Positions 5,106 to 13,511 of a DNA stretch of 17,169 nucleotides are shown here, piece after piece. The notes under the pieces were generated by a model that saw only the letters and a program-made list of their open reading frames with translations, did no database searches and was not told where the DNA came from. Source of the stretch: Bog-756 sp052143895. Lineage in GTDB: Bacteria > Actinomycetota > Acidimicrobiia > Acidimicrobiales > RAAP-2. The stretch is from positions 1 to 17,169 of the forward strand of contig JBKQRT010000423.1 in NCBI GenBank assembly GCA_052143895.1. Direction: 5' to 3'. Position 1 is the stretch's first letter, and each line of letters begins with the position of its first letter. The translations under genes were made by a program, and so were the position numbers.

Positions 5106-6350
5106 CTATCCCGGCTGCTCGCCAGCCAGCAGGTAGCCACCGCCCGAGCCGGTGGCGGCGATGCCGAAGAATCGGTCCGCTGAGGTCTGACCGCCGCGGG
5201 ACCCGTAGAAGGGTGCGGCAAAGCTGAACACACCGCCGTCGGCCGCCACCATCCAGTAGCCCCCGGTGGCCGGATCGGTCGCCATGCCCACCACCGGAGC
5301 GTTGAGAGGGGTGCCGCCCATCGAGCCGTGGAAGCCCGCGTCGCCGAAGCTGAACACGCCGCCGTCGGCCGCGGCCAGCCAGTAGCCACCGCCGTCGGGC
5401 GTCGGGGCGATGCCGACGACCGGGGCGTCGAGAGGGGTGCCGCCCATCGAGCCGTGGAACGCCGCGTCGCCGAAGGTGAACACGCCGCCGTCGGCCGCGG
5501 CCAGCCAGTAGCCGTCCGTTTGCGGTGCGATCGTCGCACCGACCAACGGCTGATCAGAGGTGACCGGCGGGCCGGCAGCCGGCGCGTCTCCGAAGTTGTA
5601 CACGGCCGAGGTCTGGGGGCCGCGGGCAGACATCGACCCGCAAATGGAGACGAAGGTGTAGCCCTCCCCCTCGAGCTGGCTGATGATCGAAGGCAAGGCG
5701 TCCACTGTCTCCTGGCGTGGGCTGCCACCGTCGTGCATGTCGACCACCGCCCCCGGGAACGCCGACCCGACCACGCTGTTGACGATGGCCTGGGTGCCGG
5801 GAAGGCTCCAGTCCCTGGGGTCGATGGAGTAGCTCATGGTGGTCAGACCGCGTTCGGCGATCTGGTCGAGCACGGTGGCGTTCCAGGCGTCGTAGGGCGG
5901 CCGCACACAGGTCGGGGTCTGCCCAGTCAGGGCGTGGATCTCGTTCTGGGTCTGGTCGATCTGGTAGGGGAACTGCGACACCGGGATCGTGGTCAGGTCC
6001 GGATGGGTCCAGGTGTGGTCCTCAACGGGGTAGCCAGCACTGGCCAGCAGCTGCGTGTACTGGGGATACTGGACGATGTTCTCGCCTATCTCGAAGAAGG
6101 TGGCCGGGACGTGGTGCTGCTCGAGCACCGCCAGCACCTGCGGCGTGTACGGACCCGGGCCGTCGTCGAAGGTGAGGGCGATGACCTTCTTGCCGGCGGT
6201 GGCCGCCCCGCCGGGCGCCTGGTACGTGGTGAAGGCCGGCTGGGCCGGCTGGGCCGAGGCCACGGACGCCGGCCACAGGCCGGTGGCGGCGAGGACGACG
6301 GCCATGGCGCAGGCGGTACGGACGATCGGCAGGAGTGGCGTGGTGCGCAT
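5106..6350 (-). CDS. Secreted NodB-type polysaccharide deacetylase with C-terminal GYW-LAAADGG repeats
   Basis: The 414-residue protein has a signal peptide ending near ASVASA (about residue 33). The NodB deacetylase domain follows, with all five motifs visible: TFDDGPG (60-66, metal Asp), HTWTHPDL (His112 and His116 as metal ligands), RPPYDAWN (150-157), DPRDW, and VVDMHDGG (catalytic His). Such enzymes remove N- or O-acetyl groups from peptidoglycan or other cell-envelope glycans. After about residue 250 come tandem ~42-residue repeats of the form GYWLAAADGGVFSFGDAGFHGSMGG, three clear copies plus a degenerate one. I associate these with Acidimicrobiia surface proteins, where they may form a propeller or wall-binding module. 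The repeats are also strongly conserved as DNA, with a 126-bp period. Confidence 0.9.
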   Translation of the reverse strand: MRTTPLLPIVRTACAMAVVLAATGLWPASVASAQPAQPAFTTYQAPGGAATAGKKVIALTFDDGPGPYTPQVLAVLEQHHVPATFFEIGENIVQYPQYTQLLASAGYPVEDHTWTHPDLTTIPVSQFPYQIDQTQNEIHALTGQTPTCVRPPYDAWNATVLDQIAERGLTTMSYSIDPRDWSLPGTQAIVNSVVGSAFPGAVVDMHDGGSPRQETVDALPSIISQLEGEGYTFVSICGSMSARGPQTSAVYNFGDAPAAGPPVTSDQPLVGATIAPQTDGYWLAAADGGVFTFGDAAFHGSMGGTPLDAPVVGIAPTPDGGGYWLAAADGGVFSFGDAGFHGSMGGTPLNAPVVGMATDPATGGYWMVAADGGVFSFAAPFYGSRGGQTSADRFFGIAATGSGGGYLLAGEQPG

Positions 6351-6544
6351 GCACCACGACTACCTGCGACACTCGCCGGCCGGTAGAGGCGGAAGTCCCA
6401 CGACCGCCCGGGCTGCCGCTCCGGGCTGCCGCTCCGGGCTGCCGTCGCTCGCACACATGGGACCTTCGACCCTTCCGGCGCCAGGCGGCCCGGCGCAGGC
6501 TGTCCGCAGGAGGCAGGAGGTAGCAGGCCGGGAGGTGCCGGGAG
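6351..6544. other. Divergent intergenic region with tandem repeats
   Basis: The 194-bp gap between the deacetylase (minus) and ABC ATPase (plus) genes contains a 13-bp unit CCGGGCTGCCGCT in three tandem copies (6408-6446, the last differing at its end). Its right end is purine-rich, including a 10-bp tandem duplication GCCGGGAGGT just before the ABC start. I see no convincing promoter hexamers. Confidence 0.6.
6408..6446. repeat. Three tandem copies of a 13-bp unit
   Basis: The unit CCGGGCTGCCGCT lies at 6408-6420 and 6421-6433. A third copy at 6434-6446 ends GTC instead of GCT. The array sits upstream of both divergent genes. Confidence 0.85.
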
Positions 6545-7564
6545 GTGACGAGCATCGGCTACGAGCAGGCGGTTGACCGCGGCAGCGGGACACGGGCCGC
6601 GGCCGTGGAGGTCTTCGGGCTCACCAAGCGCTACGGCGAGCTCACCGCGGTCGACGGGGTCGACTTCTCGGTCGCCCAGGGGGAGATATTCGCCTTCCTG
6701 GGGCCGAACGGCGCCGGCAAGTCGACCACCATCAAGGTCCTCTGCACGCTCGCCCACCCGACGTCGGGCCGGGCGAGCGTCGCCGGATTCGACGTGGCCA
6801 CGAGGGCCAAGGCGGTCCGCCGCCACATCGGCCTCGTGTTCCAGGAGCAGACGCTCGACGACCAGCTCACCGCCGAGGAGAACCTCCGTTTCCACGCCGT
6901 GCTCTACGGCGTGCCCCACGACCAGATCGAGGGCCGGATCTCCCGGGTGATGGACCTGGTGGCGCTGTCCGACCGCCGCACCGACCTGGTGTCGACCTAC
7001 TCGGGGGGCATGGCCCGCCGGCTGGAGATCGCCCGCGGGATGCTCCACACGCCGCACGTCCTCTTCCTCGACGAGCCCACTGTCGGGCTTGACCCACAGA
7101 CCAGGGCGCTCATCTGGGAGGACATCCTCCGGCTGCGCGACGAGGAGGGGGTGACGATCTTCCTGACCACCCACTACATGGACGAAGCCGAGTACGCAGA
7201 ACGGATCGCCATCATCGACTACGGGTCGATCATCGCCCTCGACACGCCGGACACGCTCAAGGCATCCGTGGGGAGGGACACCGTGTCCATCGAGACGACC
7301 GACGACGAACGAGCACTCGTCTCACTGACGGGTGCCGGCTACTCGGTGCAGCGCACCGAGCACGGACTCACCGCCTTCGTGACCGACGAAGAGGCCGCCG
7401 TCGGCCCCATCGTCGCCGCCGCCGGGGTCCCGGTCCGCACCGTCCGGGCCCACCGTCCCACCCTCGACGACGTCTTCCTCCACTTCACCGGCCGCGAGAT
7501 CCGCGAGCAGCACGGCGAGGCGATGTCCATGTTCGCCCGGGCCCGTGGCGCCCGGAGGAGGTGA
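6545..7564 (+). CDS. ABC transporter ATP-binding protein, DrrA-like exporter subunit
   Basis: The 339-residue protein carries the full ATPase signature. Walker A is GPNGAGKST (53-61), the Q-loop glutamine is near 100 (LVFQEQ), the signature is YSGGMARRLEIARG (152-165), Walker B is VLFLDEPTVGLD (172-183), and the H-loop is TTHYMDEAE (His210). The C-terminal extension after residue 240, ending HRPTLDDVFLHFTGREIR, is typical of DrrA/daunorubicin-type ATPases that energise ABC-2 permeases. The GTG start at 6545 has GGAGG nine nucleotides upstream. A second GTG at residue 21, just before VFGLTKRYG, would remove the unconserved N-terminus. The permease follows 9 nt after the stop. Substrate is unknown: candidates are lipids, glycolipids or drugs. 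Confidence 0.93.
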   Translation: MTSIGYEQAVDRGSGTRAAAVEVFGLTKRYGELTAVDGVDFSVAQGEIFAFLGPNGAGKSTTIKVLCTLAHPTSGRASVAGFDVATRAKAVRRHIGLVFQEQTLDDQLTAEENLRFHAVLYGVPHDQIEGRISRVMDLVALSDRRTDLVSTYSGGMARRLEIARGMLHTPHVLFLDEPTVGLDPQTRALIWEDILRLRDEEGVTIFLTTHYMDEAEYAERIAIIDYGSIIALDTPDTLKASVGRDTVSIETTDDERALVSLTGAGYSVQRTEHGLTAFVTDEEAAVGPIVAAAGVPVRTVRAHRPTLDDVFLHFTGREIREQHGEAMSMFARARGARRR

Positions 7565-7573
7565 GGAGCCGGG

Positions 7574-8470
7574 ATGACGACCCTCTCCACCCCCGGACCG
7601 GCCGTGCCGACCGAACCCGCGGCATCACCCGGCGGTCCCCCGATCGCGCTCGACACCCGGCTGTCCGACGAGGCCAGGGTCGTCGGGATGGTCTGGGAGC
7701 GGGAGCTGATCCGCTACGTCCGGACCCGCACCCGGATCATGAGCGGGCTCATCCAGCCCGTCCTGTTCCTGTTCGTCCTCGGGTACGGGATGAGCGGGCT
7801 GGTGGGCACGATCGGCGGCTTCAACTTCCGCCAGTTCGTCTATCCGGGGGTGGTGGCCATGAGCGTTGTCATGACGGCCATGTTCTCGGCGCTGTCGATC
7901 GTCTGGGACCGGGAGTTCGGCTTCCTGCGGGAGATGCTGGTCGCTCCGGTGAGCCGGGTGTCCCTCGTGCTCGGGAAGACCGCCGGCGGGGCCACGGTCG
8001 CCGCTGCCCAGGGGACGATCATGCTGGTGCTGGCCCCGCTGGTGGGCATCCGGCTCACGCCGCTGCTCGTCGTGCAGATGATCGGGCTGGAGCTGTTGAT
8101 GGCGGTGGCGATGACCACGTTCGGGGTGTTCGTGGCCAGCCGCATCCAGAAGATGGAGTCGTTCCAGGTGGTCATGCAGATGCTGCTCATGCCCATGCTC
8201 TTCCTGTCCGGCGCGCTGTTCCCGCTCAACGGACTCCCGCCCTGGCTGGCGGTGATCACCCGGCTCAACCCGCTCACCTACGCGGTCGCCCCCTTCCGCC
8301 AGGTCATCTTCGCCGTCCAGGACATGTCGCCCGCGGCCCGGGCGCGCTTCCCGACCAACGTCACGATCTTCGGTTACACCCTGTCCATGGGCATGGAGCT
8401 GGCCATCGTCGTCGCCTTCGCACTCGTCTTCTTCGTGCTCGCCTTCCGTGGGCTCTCCCGGACCGAATAG
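7574..8470 (+). CDS. ABC-2 type permease, DrrB-like
   Basis: The 298-residue membrane protein is the partner of the preceding ATPase. After a polar ~35-residue N-terminus comes VVGMVWERELIRYVRTRTRI, then a hydrophobic segment PVLFLFVLGYG. A cytoplasmic connector IVWDREFGFLREMLVAPVSR follows, which matches the ABC-2 family consensus. About six hydrophobic segments are visible in all, with FLSGALFPLNGLPPWL near the fifth and a last helix AIVVAFALVFFVLAF. The ATG is preceded by GAGGAG overlapping the ATPase stop region, showing an operon. In DrrAB systems the pair exports hydrophobic molecules, but nothing here fixes the cargo. Confidence 0.92.
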   Translation: MTTLSTPGPAVPTEPAASPGGPPIALDTRLSDEARVVGMVWERELIRYVRTRTRIMSGLIQPVLFLFVLGYGMSGLVGTIGGFNFRQFVYPGVVAMSVVMTAMFSALSIVWDREFGFLREMLVAPVSRVSLVLGKTAGGATVAAAQGTIMLVLAPLVGIRLTPLLVVQMIGLELLMAVAMTTFGVFVASRIQKMESFQVVMQMLLMPMLFLSGALFPLNGLPPWLAVITRLNPLTYAVAPFRQVIFAVQDMSPAARARFPTNVTIFGYTLSMGMELAIVVAFALVFFVLAFRGLSRTE

Positions 8471-8530
8471 ATGCCGGCCCGAAGATGACACCACCACCGA
8501 CGCACGGGATCGGGACCGGGGAGGCGCACG

Positions 8531-9307
8531 ATGGAGCTTGACCGGGCGGTGTGCATCGTCACCGGCGCGTCGTCGGGCATCGGAGCGGCCACGGCCCGAC
8601 AACTGAGCGGCCTCGGCGCCAAGGTGGTCCTGGCCGCACGTCGCACGGAGCGCCTCGAGGCGCTCGCCCGGGAACTGCCGGACTCGCTCGCCGTCACCAC
8701 CGACGTGACCGCCACCGGTGAGGTCGAGCGTCTGGTGGAGCGGACGGTCGATGCCTTTGGCCAGGTCGACGTGCTGATCAACAATGCCGGGCAGGGCCTG
8801 CACGTGCCCCTCGAACAGCTCGACCCCGTCGACCTGCGTGCCGTGTTCGAGCTCAACGCCGTCGCGCCCCTCAGGGGGATGCAGGCGGTCGTGCCGGTGA
8901 TGCGCGCCCACGGGGGCGGGGCGATCGTGAACGTGAGCTCGGCGACGACACTCCGGATCTTCCCCGGCCTCGGTGGGTACTCGGCCACGAAGGCGGCCCT
9001 CAACATGATCTCGCAGGTCGGCCGCGTCGAGCTGGCGGCGGACGGGATCGTGGTGTCGGTGGTCTACCCGTCGGTGACCGCCACCGAATTCCACCAACGG
9101 CTGCGGGCCGGGCACCTGGTGCCGGGGGCCAGTTCCATCATTCCCGATCCCCCCGAACTGGTCGGTCAGGCCATCGTCATGGCCGTCCGCTCCGGTGAGG
9201 CCCACGTGCTGGTCGCCCAACCACCCCGCGCCATCGTGCCCGGCGACAGCGAAGGCTGGGGCGTCCTGCTCGGACGCCAGGCACCGCCGCCCTCGGCGCG
9301 CCGGTAG
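8531..9307 (+). CDS. Short-chain dehydrogenase/reductase (SDR), classical type
   Basis: The 258-residue protein has the Rossmann cofactor motif TGASSGIG (11-18), the NNAG motif (84-87) and the catalytic set Asn109, Ser137, Tyr150 and Lys154 (YSATK). AARR after beta-2 (35-38) suggests NADP(H) preference, since a basic residue follows where NAD enzymes carry an aspartate. The C-terminal substrate region is not informative. A strong GGGGAGG lies 7 nt before the ATG. It starts 60 nt after the permease stop on the same strand, so it is probably the third gene of the exporter operon and may modify the exported compound, but this is inference. It converges with the serine hydrolase gene 21 nt away. 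Confidence 0.92.
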   Translation: MELDRAVCIVTGASSGIGAATARQLSGLGAKVVLAARRTERLEALARELPDSLAVTTDVTATGEVERLVERTVDAFGQVDVLINNAGQGLHVPLEQLDPVDLRAVFELNAVAPLRGMQAVVPVMRAHGGGAIVNVSSATTLRIFPGLGGYSATKAALNMISQVGRVELAADGIVVSVVYPSVTATEFHQRLRAGHLVPGASSIIPDPPELVGQAIVMAVRSGEAHVLVAQPPRAIVPGDSEGWGVLLGRQAPPPSARR

Positions 9308-9328
9308 ACCCCCGGCGCCGCGGACCGG

Positions 9329-10462
9329 TCAGAGCGACCCGAACAGGGCGTCGATGAGGGAGCGGTTGCGCGAGCTCTGCCAGCGCGGGATGACGTGGTT
9401 CATCACGTAACCGAACGCCACCCCGCTGTCCGGATCGGCGAATCCTACGGCGCCACCGGTGCCGAAATGACCGAAGCTCCTCGGGTTCGGGCCGAACGGG
9501 CGCCGAGGGACCGTCGGCTTGAACCCGAGGCCGAACACGACCTCCTCCCCCAGGACCGGGCAGTAGCCCTCCGACTGGGGGGCGCTGGCCTCGGCCAGGA
9601 GGTCGGGCGACAGCAGGCGACCCGGTTCGAGCAGCGCCGCATACAGCCGGGCCACGCCCGCCGCGGTGCCGTGCCCGTTGGTGGACGGGAGCTCGGCCCC
9701 CCGCCAGGCGGGTGTGTTGACCACCCCCATCGACGAGTAGCCGGGCGGATTGAAGTAGCTGAGCATGACCATCAGTTCGTCGCCCGACAGTCCTGAGAGG
9801 TCCACGCCGTCGGCGGCCCTGGTCCCACCCCAGAGCACGTCGGCACACCGACGCCGGTCGGCGCCTGGAACGCCGAACCACACGTCGGCGCCCAGCGGGC
9901 CGGACAACGAACGGAGACGCCCTCCGCACGTCTCGCCGGTGACGCGGCGGACGACCTCTCCGATCAGGTGGCCGTAGGTGTTGGTGTGGTAGGCGTGCCG
10001 GGCTCCGGGCTCCCACCACGCCTCGGTCGCGGCCAAGGCCGCGGCCATCCGGTCCCACTCCCAGAGATCGTCGTTGGTCAACGTCGGCCGGATGGCCGGC
10101 ACCCCGGCCCGGTGGCACAGGGCCTGGCGGAGGGTGGCGGCCTCCTTGCCGCCGGTGGCGAACTCCGGCCACACCGTCCTGATCGGGTCGTCGAGGCCGA
10201 TGCGCCCGGCGTCGACCAGCTGCAGCGCGAGCAGCGCCACGATCGGCTTCCCGACCGAGTAGACGTCGACGAGCGTGTCGGGCCGCCACCGGCGCCGGCG
10301 GTCGGCGTCCGCCCACCCGCCGACGAGGTCGATGACTACCGCTCCGTCGATGATCACGCACAGGGCGGCTCCCACCTCACCCCGCTCGGCGAAGTTGCGG
10401 GCAAATTCCTCGCGAACCGGGGCGAACCGCGGGTCGCACCTCCCGTCGATGGGCACATCCAC
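9329..10462 (-). CDS. Serine hydrolase of the beta-lactamase/class VIII esterase family
   Basis: The 377-residue protein has the SxxK nucleophile motif as SVGK (Ser69, Lys72), a tyrosine motif YHTNTYG near 158-164, and FGHFGTGG in the C-terminal part in place of the KTG box. This is the pattern of class C beta-lactamase-like esterases, EstB and LACTB types, rather than true beta-lactamases. LCHRAGVPAI after the first domain is also typical. There is no signal peptide, so it is probably cytoplasmic and acts on small esters or lactones. The ATG start at 10462 gives a normal length. It is divergent from the alcohol dehydrogenase gene across a 246-bp gap and convergent with the SDR gene. Confidence 0.92.
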   Translation of the reverse strand: MDVPIDGRCDPRFAPVREEFARNFAERGEVGAALCVIIDGAVVIDLVGGWADADRRRRWRPDTLVDVYSVGKPIVALLALQLVDAGRIGLDDPIRTVWPEFATGGKEAATLRQALCHRAGVPAIRPTLTNDDLWEWDRMAAALAATEAWWEPGARHAYHTNTYGHLIGEVVRRVTGETCGGRLRSLSGPLGADVWFGVPGADRRRCADVLWGGTRAADGVDLSGLSGDELMVMLSYFNPPGYSSMGVVNTPAWRGAELPSTNGHGTAAGVARLYAALLEPGRLLSPDLLAEASAPQSEGYCPVLGEEVVFGLGFKPTVPRRPFGPNPRSFGHFGTGGAVGFADPDSGVAFGYVMNHVIPRWQSSRNRSLIDALFGSL

Positions 10463-10708
10463 GATCGACAGTCTCCCAGAGGTGTCGGCAGCCCGGGGCG
10501 GGGTACCGGACCGTGGGGCCCGGCCGCACCTCGACGGCAGCCCACGAGAACGGACGCGGACGTGGGCGACCTGGGCCCCCCAAGTGTGCCAGCATCATGG
10601 GGAGAAGGACGACCCGCCATCCGGTCCCCGGACACCGGTGAGGCGACCTGCCCGCGATCGGGGGGTCGCACGTCGGCGCACCGGGGGCGTGAACCCGAAG
10701 GGACGAGC
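10463..10708. other. Divergent intergenic region, no gene seen
   Basis: The gap separates the serine hydrolase and alcohol dehydrogenase starts. Frames here only extend open sequence from the neighbours and show no recognisable protein. No convincing promoter or operator was identified. A GAAGGGA purine run just before 10709 serves as the dehydrogenase ribosome site. Confidence 0.5.
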
Positions 10709-11821
10709 ATGGAAACGGAAGCAGCAATTCTGTGGGGAATTGGCGAGGACTGGAAGGTCGAGACGATCCGCCTCGACCCGCCGAAGACCGGCGAGGTCCT
10801 GGTCCGGATCGCCGCGTCCGGCATGTGCCACAGCGACGAGCACCTGAGGTCCGGGGACCTTGCCGGCCAGTACCCGATCATCGGGGGCCACGAAGGTGCG
10901 GGGGTCGTCGAAGAGGTCGGGCCCGGGGTCGAGGGGCTCGCCGTGGGCGACCATGTCGTGTTCGGGTTCGTCCCCGCCTGCGGCAAGTGCCCGTCCTGCG
11001 CCCGCGGTCACTCGAACCTGTGCGACGTGGGTTCGCAGCTCATGCTCGGCGCGCAGGTCGACGGAACCCACCGGCACCACGCGTCGAACGGCACGGACCT
11101 GGCGACCATGGTCTGCCTGGGCACCTTCGCCAAGCACACCGTGGTCAACCAGGCGTCGTGTGTCAAGATCTTCGACCACTACCCGCTCGACAAGGCGTGC
11201 CTGGTGGGTTGCGGTGTCACCACCGGATGGGGGTCGGCGGTCTACGCCGCCGAGGTCAAGCCGGGCGACGATGTCGTGGTGATCGGGATCGGTGGCATCG
11301 GCGCCTCGGCCATCCAGGGCGCACGGCTCGCCGGGGCGGAGCGGATCTTCGCCATCGATCCGGTGCCGTTCAAGCGCGAGATGGCGACCACCTTCGGCGC
11401 CACGCACACCGCGTCGAGCATCGAGGAGGCCACCGGCCTGGTGAACGAGGTCACCTGGGGGAAGAATGCCGACAAGGTGCTCTGCACCATGGGAGTGGGC
11501 GACGGCACGCTGATGGAGTCGATCATGCAGTTGACCGCCAAGCGCGGCCGGGTCGTGGTCACCAACATCCACCCGATGGCCGAGACCGAGATCAGCCTCT
11601 CCCTGACGTGGCTGACGATCCTCGAGAGGCAGGTCGTCGGGACCATCTTCGGCTCGGCGAACATCCACTACGACATCCCCCATCTGTTGCGGCTCTACGA
11701 AGAGGGCCAGCTGGATCTCGACACCATGGTGACGCGGACCTACAAGCTCGAGGACATCAACCAGGGGTACGCCGACATGCTCGACGGGAAGAACATCCGG
11801 GGCGTGCTGCAGTACGAATAG
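10709..11821 (+). CDS. NDMA-dependent (mycofactocin-type) zinc alcohol dehydrogenase
   Basis: The 370-residue zinc medium-chain dehydrogenase has catalytic zinc ligands Cys40 (GMCHSDEH), His61 (GGHEGAG) and Cys168 (LVGCGVTTGWG). The structural zinc site is C91-C94-C97-C105 in CGKCPSCARGHSNLC. The cofactor fold is VVVIGIGGIGASAIQGARLAGA. The sequence pattern (WGIGEDWKVETIRLDPPKTGEV, GTHRHHASNGTDLATM, the C-terminal INQGYADMLDGKNIRGV) matches the Rxyl_3153-type NDMA-dependent family, whose members hold NAD tightly and are thought to pass electrons to mycofactocin. The frame is open far upstream, but similarity and the AAGGGA site support ATG 10709. No mycofactocin biosynthesis gene is visible in the window. 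Confidence 0.9.
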   Translation: METEAAILWGIGEDWKVETIRLDPPKTGEVLVRIAASGMCHSDEHLRSGDLAGQYPIIGGHEGAGVVEEVGPGVEGLAVGDHVVFGFVPACGKCPSCARGHSNLCDVGSQLMLGAQVDGTHRHHASNGTDLATMVCLGTFAKHTVVNQASCVKIFDHYPLDKACLVGCGVTTGWGSAVYAAEVKPGDDVVVIGIGGIGASAIQGARLAGAERIFAIDPVPFKREMATTFGATHTASSIEEATGLVNEVTWGKNADKVLCTMGVGDGTLMESIMQLTAKRGRVVVTNIHPMAETEISLSLTWLTILERQVVGTIFGSANIHYDIPHLLRLYEEGQLDLDTMVTRTYKLEDINQGYADMLDGKNIRGVLQYE

Positions 11822-11904
11822 GCCGGCCTCCCGCCGGGTCTACGGTCGACACCCCACCGGGCCCACCGTCGTCGAGGTCCGCGTCCGGGTGCGGGCGCGA
11901 GCTG

Positions 11905-13478
11905 TCAGCTTCCCCCGGGCGCACCGGCCGAGGTGGCCGAGGTGGCCGAGCCGGCGGCCGGCTCGAAGGCGATCACCCCGGCGGGACTCGGCGAGGCCGA
12001 CGTCCCCGTCCCCATCACCACCGAGTCCCCCGAGATGGCGATCCCACCCCAGCAGTCGTTTGGGAGTGGGAGCGTGGCCACGACCGATCCGGTGGCGGCG
12101 TCGCGCACCTGGGCCGAAGAATTGAGGGCCAGGCACGAGAACGTGAATCCCCCGCGTAGGTGGTCGACCCGAAGGACTGGGCGTCGTCCGCGTGCCAGAG
12201 GACCGCGCCGGTCGCGGCGTCGATGGCGAAGAAGCTCGGGTTCTCCACGGCGGCGTCGCCCGGCGCGCCGGGCTGGCAGACGCCTCCACCGCTGGTGTCC
12301 CCGATGCCCGTCGCCCCGTAGATGACCGAACCGGTGTACGCCGGTGAGCCGATGAACCCGCCGGCAGCTCCTCCGAACACGGCACGGGTGGACCACCGCA
12401 CGGCACCCGTCGTGGGATCGAGCGACGTGTAGGTGCCCCCCTTTCCGAAGGCACCGAGGAAGTCGGGTGCGCCGTCCGCACCCAAGCCCGCCGTGGTCCC
12501 GACCTCGTCGCATTCGCAGCCGGGGTCGGTGCCGACGACGTTGCTGGACCACCGCAGCGCCCCGGTCCTGGCGTCCAGGGGGAGGACCCGCTCAGCCGTG
12601 GCCGACTCGCTGTTGCCGTTGTTGCAGTCGGCCACGGTGAACACCACGTCGTCGAGCACCGGGAGGTAGGTCCCCGACGACCAGACGCCCCCACAGCCGT
12701 CATAGAGGACCTTTCCCGCCGCGTTCACATCCGTCTGGTGGATCCAGGTCGGAGCGCCGGTGAGCAGGTTGGCGGCGGCGATGTACCCCTTCTCGTGGGC
12801 CTGACCGTCGGTGTCGACCCCCACGTAGACGTTTCCGTCCACCACGATGGGAGAGGAGAAGATCCGCGTCGGGTCGGTGGTGGGAGACGGTGGCTCGGAG
12901 GGCAATCCGTCGTAGACATGCTTCCAGAACAGGCTCCCGTCGTCGGCGTCGAGCGCGTACAGCGTGTAGCCGCCGCCGAAGATCACCAGGTCGGGGTGAG
13001 AGGCGTCGGCCGGCTCATACCAGGCCGAAGACGTGACCAGCCCGCCATCCGACGCGCTGTTGCGGGGGTGCTCGCCGGGGTACGGGGTGACCGCCGGCTG
13101 ATGGTCGAGCTGGTAGGACCACTTGAGCGTGCCGGTGGCGAGGTCGACGGCGTAGAACTTGGTGTCCCAGGACCCGAAGTACACCACCCCGTGGACGACG
13201 GTCGGCGTCGCCGTGACGGCGTCGCCGGTGTGGAAGTACCAGGCCTCGTGGAGCGTTGCCACGTTGGCGGCGGTGATGGTGGTTGGGGCCACGAAGCCGT
13301 GTTGGGGCCCGTTGCCGAAGCTGGTCCAGTCGTTCGGGCCGGTGGCCGACGCCGGGGTGTGTCCGCCGTGGGTCGCGAGACGGGCCGGGGCGGCGGCGCT
13401 GGCCGAGCACGCGGCGAGCAGCACCGCCGCCGCCACGAGCGGGAGCACGCGCCACCGGGTCCCTGTCTGCGGTCTCAT
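11905..13478 (-). CDS. PQQ-like beta-propeller lipoprotein, with apparent 1-base frameshift
   Basis: The N-terminus is a lipoprotein signal with lipobox LLAAC (Cys24). Repeated propeller blades follow: HTGDAVTATPTVVHGVVYFG, WDTKFYAVDLATGTLKWSYQ, YTLYALDADDGSLFWKHV, LTGAPTWIHQ, LDARTGALRWSSN, LDPTTGAVRWSTR and IDAATGAVLWHADD. These A-x-T/D-G-x-x-W motifs are typical of PQQ-dependent dehydrogenase or polyvinyl-alcohol-dehydrogenase-like folds. Cys pairs (DPGCECDE) are present. The frame is interrupted at a run of five C on the plus strand (12149-12153). Read uncorrected, the protein stops at 12015 after a nonsense tail. With one added base it continues GGFTFSCLALNSSAQVRDAA through ATLPLPNDCWGGIAISGD to TGA 11905, about 524 residues. 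Enzymatic activity is not established. Confidence 0.82.
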
Positions 13479-13511
13479 GGGGTCGTCCCCCCCGTCCTCG
13501 GTCGCATCGGA

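Noticed and set aside
7625..9220. 531-codon minus-strand frame opposite the permease and SDR genes
   Set aside because: It is a histidine/aspartate/arginine-rich shadow of two well-supported plus-strand genes, common in GC-rich DNA.
9968..10708. Upstream extension of the alcohol dehydrogenase frame
   Set aside because: The frame is open through the antisense of the serine hydrolase, but the product is low-complexity and the family starts at the METEAAILWG segment with its own ribosome site.
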